Assembly: GCA_019916065.1 (NCBI GenBank) | Contig: CM034236.1 | Coordinates: 54,712,690 to 54,776,689, forward strand | Source of the DNA: Vitellaria paradoxa | Lineage: Eukaryota; Streptophyta; Magnoliopsida; Ericales; Sapotaceae | DNA: 64,000 nucleotides | Direction of reading: 5' to 3' | Shown here: positions 29,110-39,785 of the stretch, piece after piece | Position numbering within the stretch: the first letter of the stretch is position 1 | Layout of the letters: every line of letters starts with the position of its first letter | Notes under the pieces: model-generated | Told to the model about the DNA's origin: nothing | The model's database searches: none | What the model saw: the letters and a program-made list of their open reading frames with translations, nothing else | Position numbers and translations under genes: made by a program

Positions 29110-29473
29110 GGGCTCGTTTGGAGTAAGAAAAAATAAGATCAATTGAGATAAAATGTGGTTTAGAGTTAATTTTGGCGTCATTTTTTTCTGAAAATCACAA
29201 ACCGTGGGAACGGTTTTCCAAATCCGTTCCCACAGATTCAAAAAAAATTTTAAAAAATAGTGACAATGGTACTCATTTGAAAGATTTCGACACGAAAAAT
29301 GTGATTGTATAAAAAATTTACACATTCGGTTAACCTATTTTTAGATTTTTTTATTTTTTAAAGTAAAATATTGAATTTTTTTGAAATTAGTGATGGCGGA
29401 AAAATTAGAGATAGATGAGTTGTTAGGGATTTATATAATTTTTTAGAGATTTTTTTTTACTCCAAACAAGCTC
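29110..29473. mobile_element. MITE-like element, 364 bp, with terminal inverted repeats and 3-bp flanking repeat
   Basis: Left end GGGCTCGTTTGGAGTAAGAA; right end TTTTACTCCAAACAAGCTC, an inverted match over about 19 bases with few differences. AAC flanks both ends (29107-29109 and 29474-29476), consistent with a 3-bp target duplication as in PIF/Harbinger elements. The interior contains a near-palindrome, CCGTGGGAACGG...CCGTTCCCAC, at about 29203-29240. Confidence 0.65.
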
Positions 29474-31732
29474 AACATGTATTTAATTGGCTTAATAGTA
29501 ACTCGTTATAAAATAATATAATTGATTCTACTCGTTTATTCACAATTAATAGAGTAACTTGTTATAAAATAATATAATTGATTTTATCCATTACTCACAA
29601 CCATTATGACCCAGCTCAAATTCAGCGTTCGCCGGCTCTATGCGGGACCGTGAGATCTTACATGTATGGTTGAGATTTTGTCATGAGATTATGCAATTAC
29701 GTTGTCCCTGTTGCCCCTAGCATTTTCCTCCAAGCAAAAGAAGCTGCGAAGAGAGATCTAATGGCTTACATGGAAGTGCCTGAGCGTGGTGGAATAAGCA
29801 CTTCCTGTAAATGCGAGCTTGAATTATTGAAACCGTGAGGTCAGATAGAATTAATAGAAGCGCCTCCACATGCTTTCTGCGCAATGACATTAATTTCCAC
29901 TCACCCAGGTTATTGTATGAACACATAAATATATATGTATTGTGTGTTGTTCTCTTGCTTTGCGGGTTTGCTAAGATATGATTAACATTGGGAGGTAAGA
30001 GAAGGCAAGTGAAGCGAAGGAGTCCCAGAGTACAATCGAACTGATAAGTGGGTATATTTTTTTACGCTGTTGATGAAATTTTAAATTTTGTGATTTAATT
30101 GAGAGGCAGGGTTGAGAGGCTGAATATTTGTCTTCCGGTTTACTCTCCGGCTTATCCCGATAAAATTTCGGATTACAAAAAATTAAAATAGAGTGAAGCG
30201 AAGTGAAATAATTTTTTTAAAATATTGTTATTTAAATTAAAATATATGTTAAAAAGAAGTATAAAAAGTTTTAATTTTATCTTTTTATTATTCACTTCTA
30301 TTTGATTATCCAAATAAGAGGAATGAAATGTTATCACCCCTTCTATTTATTTAATTATTGTTTAATCAAATAAGAACATATTTTTCCCCTCTCCCTTTCC
30401 TCTCCATCCTAATTATTTCTTCTCTTCACTTCCCCTCCAACCGGACGCAGAACACCTTTTGGCGTCACTGTAATTTTACTTTTCAAAAATGGCCTACAAT
30501 GGCCATAACGTTTTTTGTTTTAATAACTTCTACTACATTTAGGTGGCATTTTATTTATTTTATTTTTTTTCTGTTTTTATTTTTTTATTTTCTGTTTTGA
30601 ACTCATTTTTTATTTTGCACTTTCAAAACAGTGAAAACTACTAAAAACACATTTGGTCACTTGTATTTTCAAAATTTATTTTAAAAAATAGAAAATGAGT
30701 TTATACATTAAATGAAAAATGATAAAAAATCATTTTAAGTATTTTTAATCCAAAACAAAAAAAAAATCAAAATAAGAAAAATATAATATTTTCGATTTCC
30801 TTTTTTTGAGATTTTTAAAACATAAAATACAAAAAATAGATAATAAAAAAACAAACCAAATAGCATCTTATTTTCTCTTTTTCAGATTCAATCTGCGAAG
30901 TTATCACAGGTATAAATAAGATGATAGGGAGATGGGGGAGAAAGAGAAGCAAAAACAACCAAGTCATTACCTTAATATATGCAAGTTCTCAAGCGGAAAT
31001 TGATTAATCAGTACCAAAGCCAACCAACGAGCAACCATGTTGTGTTCTAGTGCGGTCCTATGGAATTTCAAATGGGTTTAAGGAATGTTCATTGACCAAT
31101 TAATTAATTAGGATGTTGGTTTCATTTCAAATCCTAGCTGTTGTTTGTGTGCGCGTCTTTGGGCAAATTAACCAAGAATTCCATTCTTATAAGAAATACA
31201 ACAGTACAGATTCAGAAGGGAAAAAAAGGGGTTGTGCTGTTCCATTTTCATTCCTATTCTCATTCCTCAAATATGTCCAAACACCAAGAAATTCAAATTT
31301 CACCAGGTAAAAAGTATGTGCAGCAAATATATGACAGTTTCTACTTGAAACCTCACACGCGCGCGCGCGCACACACACAAACACACACACACACAAAGGA
31401 AAAAAAATGCAAACTGCAAATTCCAGCATCAGGGACTCAAAAAATGCTGTCAGGAATTTCAGTATTTTCTGGCTTTTCATTTTTGTTTTTATTTTTTAAC
31501 CATTTTCACAACTTCTATTAACTTATATGCCAAAAAAGATTGATTTACAAAACCTTCAGTTACATTCAAACATTGTCTTCCAAGGTTATGGCTCCAGCAA
31601 ATTAAGCCATTCATGGAAGTACTACCGCGAATTGTGAGTTCAATACTCGAAAACCATCCATCCAGAGATAAAACTGCTTGCATTGCCCCTCACTAGACCT
31701 TGAATAGGCAGGAATATCATACACTGAGCTGT
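29474..31732. other. Intergenic with microsatellites, no gene recognised
   Basis: The stretch is mostly AT-rich and ends about where the 31733-32746 gene stops. A (CG)n/(CA)n microsatellite occupies about 31358-31396. A TTTTC/GAAAA-rich patch at 30540-30860 resembles the motif-rich end of the 26.9-28.0-kb block. Short open frames are low complexity or overlap the simple repeat. The 200 bp next to the gene may be its 3' UTR. Confidence 0.5.
31358..31396. repeat. (CG)n(CA)n compound microsatellite
   Basis: An alternating run, CGCGCGCGCGCGC then ACACACAAACACACACACAC. Alternating purine-pyrimidine sequence of this kind can adopt Z-DNA; that is general knowledge, not shown here. Confidence 0.9.
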
Positions 31733-32746
31733 CTATGGAATTAATTCAGAAATCTCAAGACTTTGCAGGGCTGTTGCTATATTCTTTTTTGACAATGGTG
31801 ATGAGAAATAGCATCTCCTCCGGTATTCTGTCCGGGAATTAGTTGCTTCACAGCTCTTGAAAAAGAGGCAACTTGCAATTGTGTCGAGGACAATAAGGAG
31901 GGAGTACAAGTAAGCAATGAACAGCCCCTCCAAAGCCATAGAAAGGCCGGAGCCAGACCTTCCCATTTGAGGATAACCTCTCACCACCCGGTAATGAAAC
32001 AGGCCTTCCACGGCAAGAATACTCAGATTAATAGGAAGGTTCAAACAAAGTGTTATTGAGTTCCAATCCCAACTCAGCAGACAAGCCTTTCTCATTGCCG
32101 AAAACCCATTACAATTTTCCAATCCTGCCACAACCAAAGCTAGGTTGCAGATGACACCAGCATTGGCAAGAAATGAGTAGAAAACAACTTTGCAAAGTAA
32201 CTGGACAATATGGTTGTTTGTTGAGAGTCCAAGTGATTCAAGGGCTTTGAAGGCAGCAAAGAGGAGAGAGATGGCGATTATGTCGACGACAATTGTGAGG
32301 ACTGAATTGCAAAGCTGAGTCAGGAGTAAGGGCTTGTAGAGGGATGTGAAGGAGGAAAAGGGTGGAGGGAAAGATGGTTTCTGGGGAATCAGAGCTTGGA
32401 TTATTAGTACTTTGGCTATGACAAGGGAGGTAAGAGAAAAGGTTAGACTAAAAAGAGAAGCGATAATGGTCTGAGATGGATTACTGTTGAGCAGAGATGC
32501 CAAGTGGGAAGAGGGAGAAAATTTTATGGTATGGAAGAATGGTTGAAGAAAAGCATGGATGATGATCAAAAGTGGCGGCCAAGAGAGCCCAGAAAGGGCC
32601 TGAAAAAGGAGAATTGAGGCTGAGTAGGGAAGAATTAGGAGAACTGGGATGGTGGTGAAGTATTCATAATACCGAAGAAAGGTGTAGACTGATCTCCTCA
32701 TGATCTTCCCTGTGCTCTCCATATGGACATATGTGGGTTCTTCCAT
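31733..32746 (-). CDS. Plant multi-pass membrane protein of unknown function, intronless, 337 aa
   Basis: A single open frame from ATG at 32746 to the stop at 31733-31735. It begins MEEPTYVHMESTGK, followed by a basic IMRRSVYTFLRYYEYF segment. About six or seven hydrophobic segments are visible, at roughly residues 31-52, 57-73, 93-118, 140-166, 183-208, 230-250 and 270-297. The C-terminus is hydrophilic and basic (TEYRRRCYFSSPLSKK). This layout, with YYFT-type residues before the first helix, resembles uncharacterised plant membrane proteins of 320-350 aa. I cannot assign a transport or enzymatic role. Length, composition and an uninterrupted frame support a real gene. A second ATG at codon 9 is a weaker start. 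The other strand here has no long frame. Confidence 0.85.
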   Translation of the reverse strand: MEEPTYVHMESTGKIMRRSVYTFLRYYEYFTTIPVLLILPYSASILLFQALSGLSWPPLLIIIHAFLQPFFHTIKFSPSSHLASLLNSNPSQTIIASLFSLTFSLTSLVIAKVLIIQALIPQKPSFPPPFSSFTSLYKPLLLTQLCNSVLTIVVDIIAISLLFAAFKALESLGLSTNNHIVQLLCKVVFYSFLANAGVICNLALVVAGLENCNGFSAMRKACLLSWDWNSITLCLNLPINLSILAVEGLFHYRVVRGYPQMGRSGSGLSMALEGLFIAYLYSLLIVLDTIASCLFFKSCEATNSRTEYRRRCYFSSPLSKKNIATALQSLEISELIP

Positions 32747-32794
32747 TTAGATGTAGATGAATAGGATTTGCACTTTGAAATGAATTGCATTTGT

Positions 32795-32799
<5 letters not shown>

Positions 32800-32828
<29 letters not shown>
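32800..32828 (-). repeat. (GA)n/(TC)n microsatellite in the 5' leader of the membrane protein gene
   Basis: About 14 GA units on the + strand, hence CT repeats on the coding strand, 55-80 bases upstream of the ATG. CT/GA repeats are common in plant 5' UTRs and core promoters. Confidence 0.85.
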
Positions 32829-32831
<3 letters not shown>

Positions 32832-32949
32832 GAATTGATAATTGATGTTTAATTTCAAGATTTCTTTAATGAGTTAGGTTGATATTTTCCTTCCCATTTC
32901 CAACTAACACACACCTGCCCATGGCATTAGTAATTTTTCTTGAAATCAA

Positions 32950-32968
32950 TTATATATATAAATAGTTT
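32950..32968 (-). promoter_or_regulatory. Candidate TATA box for the membrane protein gene
   Basis: The minus strand reads CTATTTATATATATAATTG about 200 bases upstream of the ATG, with the CT-rich leader in between. Spacing is reasonable for a TATA element plus a 5' UTR, but AT-rich DNA produces such matches by chance. Confidence 0.35.
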
Positions 32969-35045
32969 TTCAGGTCAGTGTTGTAAATGCACCGCTGTGA
33001 TTTGTGTTAATATTTGCCCCTAATTGTCGTGAGAATTTTAGAGCCCAAAAAGTTGCATTGGCTGATGCAAAGAAAACCTGTTTTGGATAGGCACGGCCAC
33101 GGCCTTTGACATATATATGTTGACACCTTTCTTATCCCACCAATTGGTATTTTCTATCAACAGAGAGGGACTATATCGGGTGACACGTACCTGCACAATG
33201 ATTGTGACCAAATAACGTGCGGAGATCATCATTTTACCCTTGAAACAAGATTAGGGTCTAAATTAAAAGTTCTTACTCGACATATAAAAACATGACCCAA
33301 CAAATAAAAACATAAAAAACAATGATGATTTACTAAACGTTGTCAATCCTCAATTTATTTCCATTTAAGGTTGTTGGGCTCAACTCCGTAAAATCTCATT
33401 TGGATGGATTCATTATGAAGTTAAATCAAACTTAAACACAATTTAAAACTTATTTATTTTTTAAGTTTGACTTGAAGTTGGCAGCATTGATAATTCGTAC
33501 TCATAGATGATATTCAGATTTATAATCGTGTCTATTTGTGTTTATTTTCAAACATCTTAAATTTTAACAAAGATATTAAATAATTAATTTATTTTAAAAT
33601 CGAATCAAAACGTATTGATTTTGAGTCGATATATTTGTTTCATGTCGTGTTCATATCTGTCTTTCGATAAATTCATATTCGTATTTATGCTGTGTCTAAT
33701 ATTATTATCTCTAAATGTTGGTTCGATAAATTAAAATAAAATCAAGTTACTTTAGTTTGATTTATTTAAAATTCTCTTAAAATCTATTCACACTAAGCAA
33801 AAATGAGGAAAAAGAAGCCATCACATTATGACAACTCATTTTTCGCGATTATAAGATTTTTCTTTTGCCAAAGCTAAATAAGTGGGGAAGATCTAGATCC
33901 TAGTAGGTGTGAATTCTTTTGATCCGAAGGCAATTTGGTGATTTGGAATTCAAAAGTTGCTTTTTTCACCATATGTTAAGAATACCTTTGATCAAATCAG
34001 AAATGAGAGTCAAATTGAAACATTTGTTTGTCAAAACAAATGTCAGCAATTTTATATTTATTTCAGATAGCGTACCTTTTGGTGTTGACTGGTGGTTTGA
34101 TTTGATATAATGCTCATTCTACAAAATCAAATTTAAAGCTCAACTATTTAATTTTATTAATTTATTTACTATTTTTACAAAAAATTATATCAAAACATGG
34201 TCGTATTGGACTAGTTCGGAATCACATACGAATGAAATAAACATAAGTAAAATTTATGTGAGTAATCTAATAGGTGAAAATTTTTTTTAGACGAACATAA
34301 TCTCATTGAATTTACAGTTCATAATAAGTCTAAACTACTTATAAATTAATTTTGGTATTAATTAACTTAAAAAGTAAATTCGAAATTGACTATCATCACT
34401 CCATGTTAATAATCAAAATAAATTTTGAATAACTTTTTGTGAGATTTGTTTTTTTTTTTTTTTAATTTCTCTAAACCCAAAAAACAAAGTTCTTAATTGC
34501 AATCTCTGCATGTGTAACTTATTTATTTTTGGAATTGAAAAAAAAAGGTGAAATTGATGTGTAAAAGTTGGCAAGCCTTGAACATTATTAAACTCGGTTC
34601 ATTTGTATTCCACAGAGCTCATCCCAAATCCTTTTCGAGGAGGGTTGGCTTCGCGGGGTATGCGATATGAGACCCGTTGGGGCCACTGCGGACAATTAAG
34701 GAACTTATCGGCAAAGGATGCCAATAATATTTCTGATACCAATAATTTCAAGCATGAATAGAGACAACAACATCTGTCATTTTTTTATTTTTTTTTTTGT
34801 GATAAAAATCAAATGCCAGTGTTACTCGAATTAATTGTGCCTTATTTTCTTCACATGCATGTCAATTTGAGAATTTCGACTTCACACAGTTGTGAGGTGG
34901 AAATGAAATTATTTCGACCACAAGGAATGTGTAGTTCTCAATCGAATTTCAGCCAATTTTTCAAAAATAAATGTCTTGAACTCATTTTCGCTGTCATTCT
35001 ATATATGTTACAAGGGAGCAGATGTTATTATTATTTACCATATAA
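32969..35045. other. Intergenic, no gene recognised
   Basis: AT-rich sequence with scattered short frames. A GC-richer island at about 34615-34700 (CGAGGAGGGTTGGCTTCGCG) is unassigned. The 33340-33720 part contains ATTCATATTCGTATTTATG-type phrases common in decayed plant repeats. Confidence 0.5.
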
Positions 35046-35184
35046 GGGCTTCGTTTGGTTTACAAACAAATACCAAAAAATTTTATAAATCTCTGTTAAC
35101 TTTATATCACATCAATTTTTTTCTTTCACTGCACGCATTACGAACTCTCAATTTATCTCACTTTATCTCACTCCAAACACACCC
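35046..35184. mobile_element. MITE-like element, 139 bp, inverted relative of 18260-18400
   Basis: Left end GGGCTTCGTTTGG and right end CCAAACACACCC are imperfect inverted repeats. The body includes TTAACTTTATATCACATCAA and CACGCATTACGAACTCTCAA, and its reverse complement aligns along its whole length with 18260-18400, differing at few sites. Confidence 0.65.
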
Positions 35185-35700
35185 AAATACTATAAATCGC
35201 AATTAACGGTTAATGACACCTGTAACTGTAAGTTAGGGTATATGAGTGTTTTTTTGTGCGAAAATAGTATAATTTGCTTATTATGGGAAGAGAAAAAAAA
35301 GTTAATTTTTTTTTAGTTAATTATCGAAAAATTAGTTTTTATTTTTCCTATTTGTGTTTGAAGAAAAAAAATAACTTTTTAAAAGTTGACTTTTTTAATT
35401 TTTTTTTTTCCTTAATTTGATGTTTTTACTTTAAAAGAAGTTTAAAGTATAGAAGATAGGGATTGTAGTAGGAGGTTACTGTAACCGCTACAGTAACCCC
35501 AAAACGATGTTGTTTCAACATTTTTCCTCTCAAAGTAACGTTGTTCCATTTAAATCTCCATAGTCGAATATAAATTGACATATTCAAACATGCATTCAAA
35601 TACGTATTCAAATACATCAGTTCATAATATGGGAACTTAAGTCAAACAGCGTTCTTTTGAATAAAAAATGTCAAAACGGCGTCATTTTGGGAGTTACTAT

Positions 35701-35984
35701 TGTAACGACCCGTATCCATACAGTACAATATTGTTCGCTTTGGGCTTGATAAGCTACTTCCTAGAAGATCACCCATCCTGGTACTGCCTCCACTGGAGCA
35801 CGCTTAACCCTGGAGTTTCCACTGAATCCAGTGCCCTTACGGCTTTAAAACGCGTTGTTATTATATAGATATCGAATATTATATATACGCTACTTCATTT
35901 CACTACCCAGGTGATATGGGATGGAAAGCATTGCTTATCTACTTCACCTCCGGCTTCACTCTTCCGCAAATAGAATCCCTCGCA
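35701..35984 (-). repeat. 3' LTR of the Cassandra-type TRIM
   Basis: 284 bp, + strand TGTAACGACC to CCCTCGCA. The 5S-like stretch lies at about 35756-35835 on the minus strand, including the conserved GTTAAGC and GGATGGGTGA blocks of the 5S internal promoter region. Its terminus, TGCGAGGG, has one change from the partner LTR's TGTGAGGG. Confidence 0.88.
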
Positions 35985-36114
35985 ATTCTCCCCATTTATA
36001 GGGCACGTGTCCCCGCATGGCCTCCTGCTTTACTCTCCCGCAGGCAGAGTCCCTCACAGGCAGGTTCCTAACACGCAAGGGCCCCACACGCATGGTCCCA
36101 CACTTCCAGCTAAG

Positions 36115-36131
36115 CATTGGCTCTGATACCA
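36115..36131 (-). promoter_or_regulatory. Primer-binding site (initiator Met tRNA) of the TRIM
   Basis: The minus strand reads TGGTATCAGAGCCAATG two bases inside the 5' LTR, the standard plant iMet-tRNA complement. Confidence 0.88.
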
Positions 36132-36133
36132 TT

Positions 36134-36417
36134 TGTGACGACCCTATTCCACATAGTACATTATTGTCTGCTTTGGGCTTAGTAAGCTACTTCCTATGAG
36201 GTCACCTATCCTGGTACTACCCCCGCTAGAGCACGCTTAACCCTGGAGTTCCCACTGAATCCAGTGCCCTCACGGTTTTAAAATGCGTTGTTATTATATG
36301 GATATCGAATATTACATATATGCTACTTCCTTTCACTACCCAAGTGATATGGGATGGAATGTATTGCTTCTCTACTTCACCTCCTGCTTCACTCTCTCGC
36401 AGGCAAAGTCCCTCACA
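36134..36417 (-). repeat. 5' LTR of the Cassandra-type TRIM
   Basis: 284 bp, + strand TGTGACGACC to CCCTCACA, the same length as its partner with scattered substitutions (roughly 10% by eye). It contains the second copy of the 5S-like region at about 36189-36268. Confidence 0.88.
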
Positions 36418-36787
36418 ACTATAGCGATTGTAATAAACCCTTTACTGCAGTCTCCAAATTTGTTAAAATATAAAATGGTAATTTTGATCATTTCAGAAAA
36501 AAGCCAAAAAGTTAAATAACCAGAAAGGCTTACCTAGGATTTCACAGGGCTGAAGTGCAAAAAAACACTTTAGTGGCTGATATGTAAAAAATTAATGGTT
36601 TTGATACAATTCTGATTTTTTCAAATATCAGCGGTTGATATGTAAAAAATTAATGGTTTTATTATGATTTTGATTTTTTTAAATAATTTTATGGTCTTAA
36701 CTTAACTTAGTTTTCTTTAAATGATTTAGTGATTATTTAAGGATCCTGATCTCCTAATAATGTAAGACAGTTGATCTTTTACACATC

Positions 36788-39033
36788 TGTCACGCTCCTA
36801 ACTTAATTATTTGGAACGGATAACATTGGAATATAGGAACTAAATAAATTAAGTAAAAACTTGTACTGAGATTAAGTCGTAATATAATAATAACCATTAT
36901 AGCAACTAAACACATTATTCATTCTAATATTAAAATAATAAAGGTAACATCCACCACAATAGATTCAATGTCACATCCCGGTGACTCAATCTAAGGCTTA
37001 TACTGCCGAATAAACTTCCTCAATCATAATACAATCTCACGTGTAATGAACTTTGTGACCCACACTTGGGTCGCACAAATAAAGATCCAACCATTCAAAT
37101 TTAAATAAATCATATACTAAGTCAATCCATCAGTCCCAACTCAATTCTGGATAGCAACTCCATAACCTCGCCGAATCACCTGAAATATGAATAAGATGAG
37201 CAAACTTACTTAGTAGGTAGGACGGTGTAAGTGTGCACGAGTGAACATAATCAAACATAAAAATATAGCTCACAATAATATCAACTAAAATATCATATAA
37301 CAACGCATATATGATGTAATGTAATGGCCAATACAATTTCTCTACTCCCCATATACTTCTAACCTTATTTTAGGATAAGTGACACAGCATGCGAGGTCAC
37401 TAACCGCACTATTTGTGCTCAAAGTAATTGTATATCTCAATATATATATAAACTAAACGGAGAATCGTGTTATATCCACATTGGTATAAGACTAAGGGGA
37501 ACCATGTTACACTCCCTAACCCTTCTGCTAGAGAACCGTGTTACACCCTTAGTCAGGCATCTGCTTAACTCAAGTAGGGTCCGACTACAGTTCGAAAAAA
37601 ATCTCATAATCATATTTCATAATTAACGTCCCAACTCCAAATAACTAAACTCTAACCATATTTATTGACTAGGGGTCATCTAGTATTTTCAGAATCCCAT
37701 TTTATCATTTTACTCAGAATCAATGATCTTGTCCATATACATGACTCGTGCCTCAACACATTACAATATCAATATGGTACTCTTGGCTGATCAATAATCA
37801 ACATATCAACCAGATGACAAAACCTTAACCCCATGCACATAATACGCTTAATCATGCAAATAATCAATAACAACGTAACTTAAAAATAAAAACATGCTAT
37901 GCTCAAGCATTAATAATAACATTTTGTGGTTTCAAAATGTCTAAGTTCATAATATATACCTCTCATATATAACCTCTTATTCATATGAGTCCACTATTTA
38001 TCAATTTAGGATTGACTAGGCCTTCCTGTGGGAAGGTTACTGGATGTCTGTGAGATACCCGCTAGAAATGCGCTACAAGCTCATTCTAATTTGTGGGAAG
38101 AAGCCAAGAGCATATCTACAGGTCATAAGTCTTGCGGGAAGAAGCTGAGAGCATATCTGCAAGTCATAAGTCTCGCGAGAAACCTGCTTGATGCCGAGAG
38201 CATATCTGCAGGTCTCGCAGGAAGCCCGCTGGATGCCTATGGGAAGCTTGTGAGATGTCCGCGAGAAAGGCGCTCCCGCGACTTGTGATTTGCAGCACAT
38301 ACCTAAGCTCCAATGAGCTCAATCCGACTCTTAAGATACCAAATTCCAACATTTCAAGCTCAGAAATGGAACCAAATCAACATCAATCACTTATATCTCA
38401 ATATCATGCAACAAACCTAAAAAATTAATTAGATTGAGCATATATACATACAAATCCACATACATATATACACACACACGTATATATGTGCATATATATT
38501 ACCATCAACTAAAATTATAAAATATATATATATCAAAATCATGCTAACAACGTGCAAAACACGTATATGAGTCTCACCTACCTCAAATCCAAAGAAAAAA
38601 GGAAAAAAAATTAAAAAAAAAAACTGGTTGAGTTCTTAACTTTTAAGGGCCGATTTCTCCCACCTCGGGTTAAACCACCGAAAATAGACGTTATCACAAT
38701 GTTCACTACGTCAAATACTACTCCAATCACCCAACCTTCTACTTCGGATCGCACTTTTCCTTTCTACTATCTTTCTCCTCTCTATCTTTTCTCTCTTCTC
38801 TCCTATTTCTCCTAGTAATTGAGCCAAAGAAAAAGAAAAAGAAAAAAGAAAGGAAAAGGAAAAAAAAAAAAAGAAAGGAAAGTGAGCTGAAGCCTTGGTT
38901 CAGTTGTCTAATCAATTACCAGTTCGGACTACACCCAACTCACGAAAATAAAATAAATTAACTAAATCTTAAAATAATATTTATTAACACAAAATAACAC
39001 ATAAATAGACAAAAATAAATATTAGATGTTACA
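36788..39033. mobile_element. Candidate solo LTR, about 2.2 kb
   Basis: The stretch starts TGTCACGCTCC and ends GATGTTACA, so either strand begins TG and ends CA. Flanks are ACATC (36783-36787) and ATATC (39034-39038), a 4/5 match to a 5-bp duplication. It contains no known gene but has LTR-like internal phrases, such as repeated AACCGTGTTACAC near 37460-37540. A set of imperfect tandem repeats (AGAGCATATCTGCAGGTC) lies at about 38090-38225. This fits a Ty3-type solo LTR, but no partner LTR or retroviral-type domain is in the window. Confidence 0.45.
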
Positions 39034-39136
39034 ATATCAGTTATTTAAGTGATTTTTCATACTCTGTATTAATTGTGATCTAGTCAAATTTTGTTAATCT
39101 CTACTTTTGTTTTGAAATTAAATTTAACTAAATTAA

Positions 39137-39469
39137 CCCCAAGGGGTTAGATGGGATGGTCTTGGACTGGGACTTAGGGGCTTACCACCCCAAGGTCTCA
39201 AGTTCAAGTCTCCTCTCTAGCAAAAACTTGGGGCCAGCCTCCCGGGCGCAAAGCGTAGTAAAGGTTGGTAGGACGGGCCTCCTTGGCTGGACGAACCGTA
39301 TCCAGTTCTTGGGTGTGGGTCCGACTCCCCGCCGCTACGCGAGTTCGCGATTGACCGCTATACATGTTGAGGGGCCGGTATGTGTGGCACAAACCAAAAG
39401 AGATTCACTCTCTAGGGGTTTGACCTAGGGAGTGAATCTCTCGAGGTTAAATCCCCTTTTTTTTTTTTT
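39137..39469 (+). mobile_element. SINE-like element with exact 17-bp target duplication
   Basis: It is flanked by AAATTTAACTAAATTAA at 39120-39136 and 39470-39486, identical. The head holds pol III-type boxes (TTAGATGGGATGGTC, and CAAGTTCAAGTCTCC about 50 bases later) and the element ends in a T run. Near the 3' end a 17-bp inverted repeat, GAGATTCACTCTCTAGG (39400-39416) and CCTAGGGAGTGAATCTC (39424-39440), would form a hairpin with a 7-base loop. The body is not the Au family; I do not recognise its family name. Confidence 0.75.
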
Positions 39470-39639
39470 AAATTTAACTAAATTAAATTAAAACATTTGG
39501 ACTAAATAAAATAAAATCATATAGCATCTATAGTAAATTTTTTAACTGAGGTCCCTTGAACTCTAGTCTAGTACGGCTAAATTGTCCCGGATAACTGTGC
39601 ATTGAACCTAAAAAAAAAAAAAAAGGTTCAAATTGGAGC

Positions 39640-39785
39640 TTTTTCTAGGGCCCTGATCTAGAAGACGCTCCTTTTCCATTCCGAGCGGGCAAACAAGTCT
39701 TCGTTCTCATTTCCCCATCTTCCACGCCTAGTCGTTCACGGTTCCAGCTCCCTCCATCCGCCGGCGGCGACGGTTGATTCTAACG
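39640..39785 (+). other. Probable 5'UTR exon of the TMEM230-like gene
   Basis: A CT-rich leader with a GC-rich end (CCGCCGGCGGCGACGG) runs into CTAACG|GTAAGT, a strong donor at 39786. It would join the acceptor at 42728 (GATGTTCGAAGCAG) to a second leader exon at 42729-42800. The start position is approximate. Confidence 0.5.

Larger units (their letters stand above)
35701..36417 (-). mobile_element. Complete Cassandra-type TRIM retrotransposon, 717 bp
   Basis: Two 284-bp direct repeats (35701-35984 and 36134-36417) start and end with TGT...ACA-type termini and enclose a 149-bp interior. The exact 5-bp target duplication ACTAT lies at 35696-35700 and 36418-36422. On the minus strand the 5' LTR (36417-36134) is followed after two bases by TGGTATCAGAGCCAATG, a primer-binding site for initiator methionine tRNA. 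The interior ends in a purine-rich AAATGGGGAGAAT before the 3' LTR. Each LTR contains a 5S rRNA-like segment (GTTAAGCGTGCTCCAGTGGA, then GTACCAGGATGGGTGATC), the hallmark of Cassandra. No protein is encoded; mobility would depend on enzymes of other elements. Confidence 0.92.

Noticed and set aside
32800..32828. CRISPR-like or regulatory array
   Set aside because: It is a simple GA dinucleotide repeat, not spaced repeats; no CRISPR-like array exists in the window.
35756..35835. Possible 5S rRNA gene
   Set aside because: The 5S-like sequence is only partial, diverged and duplicated in both LTRs of a TRIM, so it is element sequence.
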